Below the pieces are notes generated by a model. The model worked only from the letters and a program-made list of their open reading frames with translations. It was not told the origin of the DNA and did no database searches. Source: Oscillospiraceae bacterium (GTDB lineage: Bacteria; Bacillota; Clostridia; Oscillospirales; Ruminococcaceae). Taken from it: a stretch of 51,305 bases of DNA. Numbering within the stretch: the stretch's first letter is position 1; the number at the start of each line of letters is the position of its first letter. The position numbers and the translations under genes are program-made. Positions 7,986 to 15,251 of the stretch are shown here, piece by piece. The stretch is taken from assembly GCA_900752435.1 (NCBI GenBank), contig CAADVD010000023.1, forward strand, positions 1-51,305. Reading direction: 5' to 3'.

Positions 7986-8663
7986 ATGGGTAAAAAAATT
8001 CGATTGATACGCACGCTGGTGATGGAATACGAGCCGGATTGTTCCCGTTATCCGGCAGGAACGACGCTGGAGCAAATCGCACAGGCGGAGCAGTATGGTT
8101 TTTGGCCGGACAGAGTGGTTTCCGACGATGTACGCTATGAGCTGGTTGGCGAGGAAGAAACAGGCGCGGAAGAATCCGAGCAACAAAAATTCCCCGCCGG
8201 ATGCTTTGTGAAGCGCGGCGGAGAATGCTATCAGGTGTTGGCCAACGAAGGCGACTTTGTGGGGCGGGTTTATGACAGGCGCGGTCAGATTGTTGACCCG
8301 TTTTATTTTGACTACGATGGAATGTCTTCGGAACGTGTCACCGACCCACAGGAATTGGCTCAGCTTGACGCTGTGATGCAGGTGGTTTTGAGCCAGCAAA
8401 AGCTGACGGGCGAGATGCTCTTGGCTGTGGGATTTACGCTGAATACTTATGGCCCAATCAAGGTTTATGAGCTGAATATGACCAATTTTGACCGTGCAAC
8501 GGAGATTGCGGAATTGGCCGGTATGAAATACGACAAGCACGCTGGGGTGCATCATGTTATTTTGCAGTGTAACGAACAGCTTCAAAACTGCATCTTTTTC
8601 TGTGACAACGAATACTGGGAAGTGCCACAGGATGTGTTCGCCGAATTGGTGCGTAAGCTTTGA
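7986..8663 (+). CDS. Hypothetical protein, 225 aa
   Basis: A soluble, acidic protein of 225 residues. ATG 7986 follows CAGGAGAAACG; the frame is open back to 7929 but would overlap the preceding small gene. No membrane segments or signal peptide. The first 45 residues (RTLVMEYEPD, TLEQIAQAEQYGF) look helical, followed by an acidic linker (EEETGAEESEQQ), a beta-rich middle and a C-terminal part with several Cys residues. I recognise no catalytic motif. Probably co-transcribed with the 48-residue protein. Its TGA abuts, with no gap, the stop codon of the convergent gene. Confidence 0.65.
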   Translation: MGKKIRLIRTLVMEYEPDCSRYPAGTTLEQIAQAEQYGFWPDRVVSDDVRYELVGEEETGAEESEQQKFPAGCFVKRGGECYQVLANEGDFVGRVYDRRGQIVDPFYFDYDGMSSERVTDPQELAQLDAVMQVVLSQQKLTGEMLLAVGFTLNTYGPIKVYELNMTNFDRATEIAELAGMKYDKHAGVHHVILQCNEQLQNCIFFCDNEYWEVPQDVFAELVRKL

Positions 8664-9605
8664 TTAGCGCAGAATTGGTTTTTGTTCCAGTCGGCGATAG
8701 AGGTTTTCAAGCGTCATTTGGCTGAATTTTTGGTCAAAGTCCGGCATGCTTCTTAAATCGAACAGGAAGCTCAGTTGGCCGTCTTCCCGAGAGACGAGAT
8801 GGCGGATTTCTCTTGGTGTGCCGTTTGCGTTTTTGAGCGGCAGACGGCGTACAACGAACAGCTGTGGGAGCGTACAGTGCAGTTGTTCTTCGGTGGGGTA
8901 GTAGCTCACACCGATGTTGAAATGCAAGTCCAGTGTGGCCAAATCCGTTTCCGCAACCAACCGGTCAAATTCCAGATAAGTGCGAACCAGTGCCAGACGT
9001 GTTTCATACGGCGTCTGGTATTTTTGCGCGTTCATGGCCGTTTGGAGCCGTCTGGCAATGCGGTAGGACTGCGGAAGCTGTGCTTTGAATTGCTGTAAGA
9101 ACGCTTCTTTGTCGCTTCCGCCCAGAATCAGCATGGTCAGGATGGTTTGGCTGTATAAAAAGGAATTCAGCGGATTGGCTTCGTCTTCCTGCATGTCTGC
9201 GTCCGGTTCATGGAGCAGGCTTTGCTGGTATTCTGTGAGGTCAAATCCGCGTTTGAGCTGTTCCTCTAAAATCAGCTTGTGCATCACATGGTTGTACAGC
9301 GCCATGCCAAAATGCGCGATGGGGTGGCTGGCTTCAAACAGATGAAAATAGTTGGGAAAGCCTTTGCGTACCAAGTAAACGTGGAGCAGTTCATGGGACA
9401 AAAGTGCTTCCGTATACGGACAGCTTAATACGGTGATGATGATTTCGCCGTTTGTCTGGATTTCTTGGCAGCTGTCGGCGGCTACATGGTCCGGAATGTG
9501 TTCGACAACATGCAGTGTTACTTTATGGATGGGGTCAAGAACGAGAATTTCGCGGTACAGTTGCTCCAAACGAGCATTGAGCATATAGCCGTCAACGATG
9601 GTCAT
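8664..9605 (-). CDS. Hypothetical protein with HExxH zinc-protease-like motif
   Basis: A 313-residue protein with H71-E-L-L-H75 in SHELLHVYL, the minimal zincin signature, preceded by beta-strand-like IIITVLS as in gluzincin-type folds. A further acidic segment (HEPDADMQEDEANP) could supply the third zinc ligand but this is a guess. No signal peptide, so it would act in the cytoplasm. ATG 9605 has an AGGAG site 9 bases upstream. The C-terminal half has no recognised domain. It lies 31 bases downstream of the GT4 gene on the same strand and may be transcribed with it. Substrate and family unknown. Confidence 0.6.
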   Translation of the reverse strand: MTIVDGYMLNARLEQLYREILVLDPIHKVTLHVVEHIPDHVAADSCQEIQTNGEIIITVLSCPYTEALLSHELLHVYLVRKGFPNYFHLFEASHPIAHFGMALYNHVMHKLILEEQLKRGFDLTEYQQSLLHEPDADMQEDEANPLNSFLYSQTILTMLILGGSDKEAFLQQFKAQLPQSYRIARRLQTAMNAQKYQTPYETRLALVRTYLEFDRLVAETDLATLDLHFNIGVSYYPTEEQLHCTLPQLFVVRRLPLKNANGTPREIRHLVSREDGQLSFLFDLRSMPDFDQKFSQMTLENLYRRLEQKPILR

Positions 9606-9636
9606 GATGAATACTCCTTATGGTGAGGATAGCAGA

Positions 9637-10869
9637 TTACATTTTTTTGTTTTTAAAATAGTTGATTTCAAAAATGGAGGGGTGTTTTTTGCCGCGCTTT
9701 TCTTGATTGGATTCCTCCAGATGATTGTAGACATCCAACAAGTAGTTGGCCAGATTTTCCTGACCGGATTTTTTGACGGATTCCATGACGGAGTGTTTGA
9801 AAATCAACTTTTGCTCGTCATCGAGATCGCGGTACTTCTTCATATAACCGTACATTTCACGGGCGTTGTTGAAAATGTAGCCGTTGACGCCGTCGCGGAC
9901 CTGTCCTTCGTTGAGACGGTCGTAGCGGTGCAGAACCGGCAGACCGGTTGCCATCGCTTCCAGCATGGAGATGGAGTTGGTGTCCGATAGGGATGTGGTT
10001 ACATACAGATTACAGCACGCGTAATAGTTGACCAAATCGTCATGTGCAACTTTTCCGGTAAACGTCACCAAATCGTCGATGCGCAGTTCTTTTGCCTGCT
10101 CCATCAATTCCTCGCGGTTGGGGCCGTCGCCGATAATCATCAGGCGGATGTGGTCTTCGCGCTGTACCTGCGAGGCAAAGTAATTGAGCAGAACATCCAC
10201 GCTTTTTTCTCTTCCCAGACGTCCGCAGAAGCAGACAACCAGTTCCTTGTCTTGAATGTGGTATTGTTCTTTAATGGTTTGGACGCGTTCGGGAATGATC
10301 TTGTCCAATTGGAATTTATCCAGCTCTACCGGATTGGGTACGACGTTAACTTCTTTGGCGACGCCGCATTCCTGCAAAAATTCGGAAACCTTAAGAGATG
10401 GACCGGTGATGGCGGAAGCGCGTTTGCTCAAATAACGGAAATAGCGGTGACTCAGTCTCTTCGCCATGGGGATCAAGGGTTTGGGTGCAACGTAGTAAAG
10501 ATAATCGTCGTACATGGTGTGCATGGTATAGACGACTGGAACATGCAGGACTTTGGCGATGGCAAGGCCGGATAAGCCGATGCCGAATTCCTGATGGATG
10601 TGGATGATGTCCGGCTTAAATTTTTTGATGATGCGCAGACGCTTCATGCTGACCGGAGAGGCAAGGCCATAGTCATAAACTCGCTTTAATTCCTTGGCCG
10701 GACACCAAAGCACGCCGTCCTTGATGTAGTGGTGATAGGTGTTTACATCTGCGGAAACTACCAGCACATTGTGTCCTTTTTGCTCCAGACCGTCCTTCAG
10801 AGATTTGACATGTGTAACAACACCATTGATATAGGGAAGGTACGTTTCTGTAAATAATGCAATATTCAT
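9637..10869 (-). CDS. GT4 glycosyltransferase, diacylglycerol glucosyltransferase-like
   Basis: A 410-residue GT-B fold enzyme of family GT4. N-terminal domain: MNIALFTETYLPYINGVVTH, then HIHQEFGIGLSGLAIAKVL and VVYTMHTMYDDYLYYV, which closely follow the pattern of processive or mono-glucosyl diacylglycerol synthases and PimB-like enzymes. C-terminal nucleotide-sugar domain: FCGRLGREKSVDVLL and the E-x7-E region around SISMLEAMATGLPVL. It most likely adds a hexose to diacylglycerol for membrane glycolipid or lipoteichoic-acid anchor synthesis; the exact acceptor is inferred. ATG 10869 has GAGGT 8 bases upstream, and the promoter at 10940-10912 excludes the longer in-frame start at 10965. Confidence 0.85.
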   Translation of the reverse strand: MNIALFTETYLPYINGVVTHVKSLKDGLEQKGHNVLVVSADVNTYHHYIKDGVLWCPAKELKRVYDYGLASPVSMKRLRIIKKFKPDIIHIHQEFGIGLSGLAIAKVLHVPVVYTMHTMYDDYLYYVAPKPLIPMAKRLSHRYFRYLSKRASAITGPSLKVSEFLQECGVAKEVNVVPNPVELDKFQLDKIIPERVQTIKEQYHIQDKELVVCFCGRLGREKSVDVLLNYFASQVQREDHIRLMIIGDGPNREELMEQAKELRIDDLVTFTGKVAHDDLVNYYACCNLYVTTSLSDTNSISMLEAMATGLPVLHRYDRLNEGQVRDGVNGYIFNNAREMYGYMKKYRDLDDEQKLIFKHSVMESVKKSGQENLANYLLDVYNHLEESNQEKRGKKHPSIFEINYFKNKKM

Positions 10870-10911
10870 GTTGAAGACCTCGCTGTAATCTTGAAAAATT
10901 TCAATAAATTT

Positions 10912-10940
10912 ATTATACCGGTTTGCGAACATAAAGTAAA
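10912..10940 (-). promoter_or_regulatory. Promoter of the GT4 gene
   Basis: Minus-strand TTTACT (10940-10935), 17-base spacer, TATAAT (10917-10912), about 43 bases before the ATG. Confidence 0.6.
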
Positions 10941-11069
10941 GAAGTTTTACCAGTTCCATGTTCAAAATTTACTGAATCTTATTATTTCCCCATGCGTGTT
11001 TATCATGATGATGAATGGCGCAAAACTGTGTTATTTTGCCTGCTGTCAGCATTGTTTATGAAATAGCAG

Positions 11070-11098
11070 TTGTATTTTAAATGGAGATTTGGTACAAT
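11070..11098 (+). promoter_or_regulatory. Promoter of the 45-aa membrane protein
   Basis: TTGTAT (11070-11075), 17-base spacer, TACAAT (11093-11098). Confidence 0.6.
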
Positions 11099-11148
11099 AA
11101 AAATACATTCTATATCTCCACCTGTGCAGAAACGGAGGGCACATCAGT

Positions 11149-11286
11149 ATGAAAAATTTTTTTAAGGCGGTTGGAATTGCCCTGATGGTTCTGGCGGCAT
11201 TAAAGGGCGTGCAAATGCTGGCCGATAAGATCTATGCAATTTATGGACAAAAGTACATCCGCTGCGATTTGAATGACGCGGAATAG
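11149..11286 (+). CDS. Small single-span membrane protein, 45 aa
   Basis: Forty-five residues with one hydrophobic helix (about residues 7-24, VGIALMVLAALKGVQML) after a basic MKNFFK start, and a polar C-terminus with YGQKYIRCDLNDAE. GGAGGG lies 8-9 bases before ATG 11149. It has its own promoter and a strong terminator, so it is a complete monocistronic gene. Function unknown; position next to, but divergent from, the lipid glycosyltransferase gives no firm clue. Confidence 0.65.
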   Translation: MKNFFKAVGIALMVLAALKGVQMLADKIYAIYGQKYIRCDLNDAE

Positions 11287-11293
11287 GAAACGG

Positions 11294-11330
11294 GATCGGA
11301 ATTTTCACATGAAATTCCGGTCTCTTTTTC
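11294..11330 (+). terminator. Terminator of the 45-aa membrane protein gene
   Basis: Eleven-base-pair stem GATCGGAATTT / AAATTCCGGTC (11294-11304, 11312-11322, one T-G pair) then a T-rich tract at 11323-11329. Confidence 0.85.
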
Positions 11331-11396
11331 TGTTCTTAAAAAATGTGCATTTCGTCGAAAAATCAATAATTTACAAAAAATCTATTCATCAAATGC

Positions 11397-11425
11397 TTGA
11401 TTAAATGCGGAAAAGATATTATAAT
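11397..11425 (+). promoter_or_regulatory. Promoter of the scaffold/GGGtGRT operon
   Basis: TTGATT (11397-11402), 17-base spacer, TATAAT (11420-11425), followed by a 95-base leader with a small GAATGC hairpin before the ribosome site. Confidence 0.7.
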
Positions 11426-11520
11426 AGGAGCAGGCATAAAACAGAATAAAGTGGTTTGTGTCAAGTATCGAATGCTCATTGCAGCATTTCGTTTACTCAA
11501 TGACCGAAAGGAGTTTTCAA

Positions 11521-12213
11521 ATGATTTATTCACATGAAGTAGAAACAATGTGTCCAGTAGCACAAGGCGTTGCTCATGGCGCCGCTCCGATTCCGGAAGA
11601 AGCAAAATGGGTCAAAGCGAAACAGATTTCTGACATCTCCGGTTTGACACACGGCATTGGTTGGTGCGCTCCGCAGCAGGGTACCTGCAAATTGACGCTG
11701 AACGTCAAAGAAGGGATCATTCAGGAAGCCTTGGTTGAAACGGTTGGCTGCTCCGGTATGACTCACTCTGCGGCAATGGCAGCGGAAATTCTCCCGGGCA
11801 GAACGCTGTTGGAAGCATTGAATACGGACCTCGTTTGTGATGCGATCAACACCGCAATGAGAGAACTGTTCCTCCAGATCGTATACGGCAGAACGCAGAG
11901 CGCTTTCTCTGAAGATGGTTTGCCGATCGGCGCTGGCTTGGAAGACCTTGGTAAAGGTCTCCGTTCTCAGGTCGGTACCATGTACGGTACGCTTAAAAAA
12001 GGTCCTCGTTACCTGGAAATGGCAGAAGGCTATGTGACCGGTATTGCATTGGACGAAGATGATCAGATCATCGGTTACCAGTTTGTAAACTTTGGTAAAA
12101 TGATGGACTTCATCAAAAAGGGCGATGACGCCAATACCGCATTGGAAAAATCCAAAGGCCAATACGGTCGTGTTGCAGACGCTGCAAAAATCATTGACCC
12201 ACGTCAAAAATAA
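11521..12213 (+). CDS. IscU/NifU-like iron-sulfur scaffold with extra C-terminal domain
   Basis: A 230-residue protein. Residues about 40-120 follow the IscU/NifU N-terminal pattern: GWCAPQQGTCKLTL, then an ETVGCSGMTHSAAMAAEIL segment matching the YGCGSAxASSS region of IscU, and DLVCDAINTAM matching the HCSxLAxDAI region. The candidate cluster-binding cysteines are C49 or C56, C77 and C106. The last ~100 residues (from about 125) are not part of classical scaffolds and are rich in Gly, Tyr and Lys. ATG 11521 has AAAGGAG 9 bases upstream. The gene ends 18 bases before the GGGtGRT gene, with which it forms an operon under one promoter and one terminator. Iron-sulfur binding is inferred from the cysteines; no iscS, sufBCD or other assembly gene is near. 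Confidence 0.8.
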   Translation: MIYSHEVETMCPVAQGVAHGAAPIPEEAKWVKAKQISDISGLTHGIGWCAPQQGTCKLTLNVKEGIIQEALVETVGCSGMTHSAAMAAEILPGRTLLEALNTDLVCDAINTAMRELFLQIVYGRTQSAFSEDGLPIGAGLEDLGKGLRSQVGTMYGTLKKGPRYLEMAEGYVTGIALDEDDQIIGYQFVNFGKMMDFIKKGDDANTALEKSKGQYGRVADAAKIIDPRQK

Positions 12214-12231
12214 TTGAGGAGGTAACGATAA

Positions 12232-13242
12232 ATGGCTTTATTTGAATCTTATGAAAGAAGAATTGACAAAATCAATTCTGTTTTGAATAGCTACGGCATT
12301 GCTTCCATTGAAGAAGCAGAAAAAATTACAAAAGACGCTGGCTTGGACATCTACAATCAGGTGAAGGCAATTCAGCCGATTTGCTTTGAAAACGCTTGCT
12401 GGGCTTACACCGTTGGTGTTGCCATCGCAATTAAAAAAGGCTGCAAAAGAGCGGCTGACGCTGCTGCTGCAATCGGTGAAGGCTTGCAGGCATTCTGCAT
12501 TCCGGGTTCCGTTGCGGATCAGCGTAAAGTAGGCTTGGGTCACGGTAACCTCGGCAAAATGCTGCTTGAAGAAGAAACCGAATGCTTCGCATTTTTGGCT
12601 GGTCACGAATCCTTCGCGGCGGCAGAAGGGGCAATTGGTATTGCGGAAAAAGCAAACAAAGTTCGTCAGAAACCGTTAAGAGTTATCCTCAATGGTCTCG
12701 GCAAAGACGCGGCTCAGATTATTTCCAGAATCAACGGCTTTACTTTCGTTGAAACGGAAATGGACTACTTCACCGGCGAAGTGAAAGAAGTTTACAGAAA
12801 ATCGTATTCCACCGGTTTGCGCGCAAAAGTAAACTGCTATGGTGCAAATGATGTTACCGAAGGTGTTGCGATCATGCACAAAGAGGGCGTGGACGTTTCC
12901 ATCACTGGTAACTCCACCAACCCGACCAGATTCCAGCATCCGGTTGCCGGTACATACAAGAAAGAATGCATCGAACAGGGTAAGAAATACTTCTCGGTAG
13001 CTTCCGGCGGCGGTACGGGCCGTACCCTCCATCCGGATAACATGGCGGCTGGTCCTGCTTCTTACGGTATGACCGACACCATGGGTCGTATGCACTCTGA
13101 CGCACAGTTCGCAGGTTCTTCTTCCGTTCCGGCTCACGTAGAAATGATGGGCTTGATTGGTATGGGTAACAACCCGATGGTTGGTGCTACTGTTGCTTGT
13201 GCAGTTGCTGTAGAGGAAGCGGCTAAGGCTGGTAAATTCTAA
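12232..13242 (+). CDS. GGGtGRT family protein of unknown function
   Basis: A 336-residue soluble protein holding the sequence GGGTGRT at 259-265, which names an uncharacterised anaerobe family that I recognise by this motif and its partner gene. The N-terminal helical part has C51 and C56 (CFENACWAY), C71, C89 and C118; the middle looks like a nucleotide-binding alpha/beta domain (VILNGLGKDA, VDVSITGNSTN); the C-terminal third is Gly/Met-rich (GMTDTMGRMHSD, GLIGMGNNPMVGA). AGGAGG precedes ATG 12232. Codon choice is strongly biased toward GGT/GCT/AAA codons, which suggests high expression. The partner scaffold points to iron-sulfur or redox chemistry, but no reaction is known. Confidence 0.8.
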   Translation: MALFESYERRIDKINSVLNSYGIASIEEAEKITKDAGLDIYNQVKAIQPICFENACWAYTVGVAIAIKKGCKRAADAAAAIGEGLQAFCIPGSVADQRKVGLGHGNLGKMLLEEETECFAFLAGHESFAAAEGAIGIAEKANKVRQKPLRVILNGLGKDAAQIISRINGFTFVETEMDYFTGEVKEVYRKSYSTGLRAKVNCYGANDVTEGVAIMHKEGVDVSITGNSTNPTRFQHPVAGTYKKECIEQGKKYFSVASGGGTGRTLHPDNMAAGPASYGMTDTMGRMHSDAQFAGSSSVPAHVEMMGLIGMGNNPMVGATVACAVAVEEAAKAGKF

Positions 13243-13267
13243 AAAAAGTCCATAACTACGGACTTTC

Positions 13268-13305
13268 AGGGCTTTCGATACAAAAATCGGAAGCCCTATT
13301 TTTTA
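13268..13305 (+). terminator. Terminator of the scaffold/GGGtGRT operon
   Basis: Twelve-base-pair stem AGGGCTTTCGAT / ATCGGAAGCCCT (13268-13279, 13286-13297) with T-run 13299-13304. A smaller AGTCC/GGACT hairpin precedes it at about 13247-13265. Confidence 0.9.
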
Positions 13306-13333
13306 TTGTTCATAAAAAAGGAGTTTGCTTAGC

Positions 13334-13591
13334 ATGGATAATTCAATCAGCATACCTAGTTTAGAATATCTAAAATACGGAAATACTTATGCGGGAAGCA
13401 ATGGAACGTTTCAGTATAAGTTGGTTCCCGATAAAGAAAACATTCATTTGTCCGTTTGGCAGGGAATCAATTGTTGCGATAAAAGCGAGATTGCTGCCGA
13501 GGCTGTTTTTTCGCTCAGCGAAGACGGTTATGGCCAAATTTCAGGCTGGCTGCAGGAGCAGTTTGAACTTTTTTCTAAGAATTCAAAATAA
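13334..13591 (+). CDS. Hypothetical protein, 85 aa
   Basis: An 85-residue soluble acidic protein (MDNSISIPSLEYLKYGNTYA start) with a mixed beta/helix pattern and a C-terminal helix. AAGGAG lies 11 bases before ATG 13334; a TTG at 13325 is nearer but too close to the site. It sits 28 bases after the operon terminator and 24 bases before the pot promoter, so it has little room for a promoter of its own and may depend on read-through. Family unknown. Confidence 0.6.
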   Translation: MDNSISIPSLEYLKYGNTYAGSNGTFQYKLVPDKENIHLSVWQGINCCDKSEIAAEAVFSLSEDGYGQISGWLQEQFELFSKNSK

Positions 13592-13615
13592 AATGCAGGC
13601 ATCTGTCGAAAATAC

Positions 13616-13644
13616 TTGACTTTTCACAAATAAGCCGATATAGT
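13616..13644 (+). promoter_or_regulatory. Promoter of potABCD
   Basis: TTGACT (13616-13621), 17-base spacer, TATAGT (13639-13644). Confidence 0.75.
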
Positions 13645-13845
13645 ATCATTGTATTTGCAATTTTTGTGTCTTTAATATTCACAGCGTATGTCCACTGTGT
13701 CTTGAATGTTTTTCAGGCTAAGAGCCTTTTGCGGGCGGTGGTGCAAAAGTTGTGGGGGGTTCGTGCATGCGAAATCCGCATGAGTGTCAAAATATCTGCT
13801 TGGTGCGTTTCACAGAACCTAAATTCCGCAAAGGGGGATACAAAC
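13645..13845 (+). promoter_or_regulatory. Long structured 5' leader of potABCD
   Basis: About 195 bases separate the -10 box from the potA ATG, without a convincing gene. Several helices can be drawn: AGGCT/AGCCT (13715-13719, 13723-13727) competing with CTTTTGC/GCAAAAG (13726-13732, 13743-13749), and CATGCG/CGCATG (13766-13771, 13777-13782). The first two share bases and so cannot both form. No known riboswitch consensus was recognised. A metabolite- or polyamine-responsive element is possible but unproven. The potA frame stays open back to 13666, yet without a ribosome site there. Confidence 0.45.
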
Positions 13846-15249
13846 ATGAACACAGAAAAATTACTCGATCTCAAAAACATCACCCTATCCTACGACGGCG
13901 ATAAAATTCTCGACAATGTCAGTCTTTATGTTCGAGACAAAGAGTTTGTGACATTTTTAGGGCCGTCGGGCTGTGGAAAAACAACAACTCTGCGCATCAT
14001 TGGCGGTTTTGCTTTTCCGGATGAGGGTGATGTTTATTTTGATGGAAAGCGCATCAACGATGTTCCGCCATACAAGCGTCCGATCAACACGGTGTTTCAA
14101 CGGTATGCGCTGTTTCCGCATCTAAATGTGTTTGACAATGTGGCATTTGGACTGAAGGTGCAGAAGCTTCCCAAGAGCGAAATCAATAAGCGCGTGCGCC
14201 AAATGCTTGAGATTGTCAACCTCAAAGGCTTTGAGCGCCGGCGCATTACCAAGCTGTCCGGCGGACAGCAGCAGCGCGTTGCCATTGCGCGTGCGCTGGT
14301 TAACCATCCGAAAATTCTGCTTCTCGATGAACCGCTGGGAGCACTGGACTTGAAACTGCGCAAGGAAATGCAGGTGGAGCTGAAAAACATCCAGCAGCAG
14401 TTGGGCATTACCTTCATCTACGTCACGCACGACCAAGAGGAAGCGCTGACGATGAGCGACATCATCGTCGTGATGAAGGACGGCGAAATCCAGCAAATCG
14501 GTACGCCCGAGGATGTCTACAACGAACCGAAAAATGCGTTTGTAGCCGACTTCATCGGCGAGAGCAATATTTTTGACGGCATCATGATTCGGGATATGCT
14601 CGTCTCGTTTGGCGGCGCGGAGTTTATGTGCGTGGATACCGGTTTTGGCGAAAACAAACCGGTGGATGTTGTGGTTCGTCCAGAAGACATCACCATCACG
14701 GCGCCGCACACAAATGATTTGACGGGTGTGGTGGAAAATGTGGTTTTTAAAGGTGTGCATTATGAAATCACGGTCAAATGCAATGGCTTGTACTGGCTGA
14801 TTCAAACCACCAAAAACGCACAAGTCGGCGCAGAGGTTGGCCTGACCTTCAGTCCGGATGACATTCACATCATGCACCGCTTATTTGATGCATATGAAAG
14901 CACCGTGCGCGGCAAGGTGACCGGCGAAAATCAGATTACGTTCCTTGACACCACCTTTACCCGGGAGGGACTGAATCTGCCGGTGGACACCGAGGTGGAC
15001 TTGGTGATTCAGCCGACGGATATTGCGGTGGTGTCCGAAGACCACGCCGATATGATTGTTTACTTGGAGTCCATGATTTACAAGGGCGCTTACAATGAAA
15101 TGATTGTTTGGAAGAAGGACGAGCATGGCAATGAGGTCAATATGTTGGTTCATTCGCAGAACGATGAGCAGATTGCAACCGATATTGGCATTCAGTTCCA
15201 ATTTGACCGCATCGAAATCCGTCCTCTGACGGCAGCGGAGGAGGGATAG
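13846..15249 (+). CDS. potA: Spermidine/putrescine ABC transporter ATPase PotA, extended form
   Basis: A 467-residue ABC ATPase, the energy-coupling subunit of a polyamine-type importer. Walker A GPSGCGKTT (39-47), Q-loop VFQRYALFPHL (Q85), signature LSGGQQQRVAIAR (137-149) and Walker B LLLDEP (158-163) are intact. After the ATPase and a TOBE_2-like domain (to about 350) there is a further ~115-residue beta-rich domain with an internal repeat of the TOBE pattern (IQPTDIAVV mirrors VRPEDITIT). Usual PotA length is about 350-380. ATG 13846 follows AAGGGGGA. First gene of potABCD; stop codon lies two bases before potB. Confidence 0.88.
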   Translation: MNTEKLLDLKNITLSYDGDKILDNVSLYVRDKEFVTFLGPSGCGKTTTLRIIGGFAFPDEGDVYFDGKRINDVPPYKRPINTVFQRYALFPHLNVFDNVAFGLKVQKLPKSEINKRVRQMLEIVNLKGFERRRITKLSGGQQQRVAIARALVNHPKILLLDEPLGALDLKLRKEMQVELKNIQQQLGITFIYVTHDQEEALTMSDIIVVMKDGEIQQIGTPEDVYNEPKNAFVADFIGESNIFDGIMIRDMLVSFGGAEFMCVDTGFGENKPVDVVVRPEDITITAPHTNDLTGVVENVVFKGVHYEITVKCNGLYWLIQTTKNAQVGAEVGLTFSPDDIHIMHRLFDAYESTVRGKVTGENQITFLDTTFTREGLNLPVDTEVDLVIQPTDIAVVSEDHADMIVYLESMIYKGAYNEMIVWKKDEHGNEVNMLVHSQNDEQIATDIGIQFQFDRIEIRPLTAAEEG

Positions 15250-15251
15250 GC

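Noticed and set aside
10870..10965. Longer N-terminus for the GT4 glycosyltransferase
   Set aside because: The added part includes the -35 and -10 boxes, and the GT4 fold begins at MNIALFTETY.
13645..13845. ykkC/guanidine-type riboswitch in the pot leader
   Set aside because: The conserved ACUAGGG-type and ACGR elements of that class could not be found.
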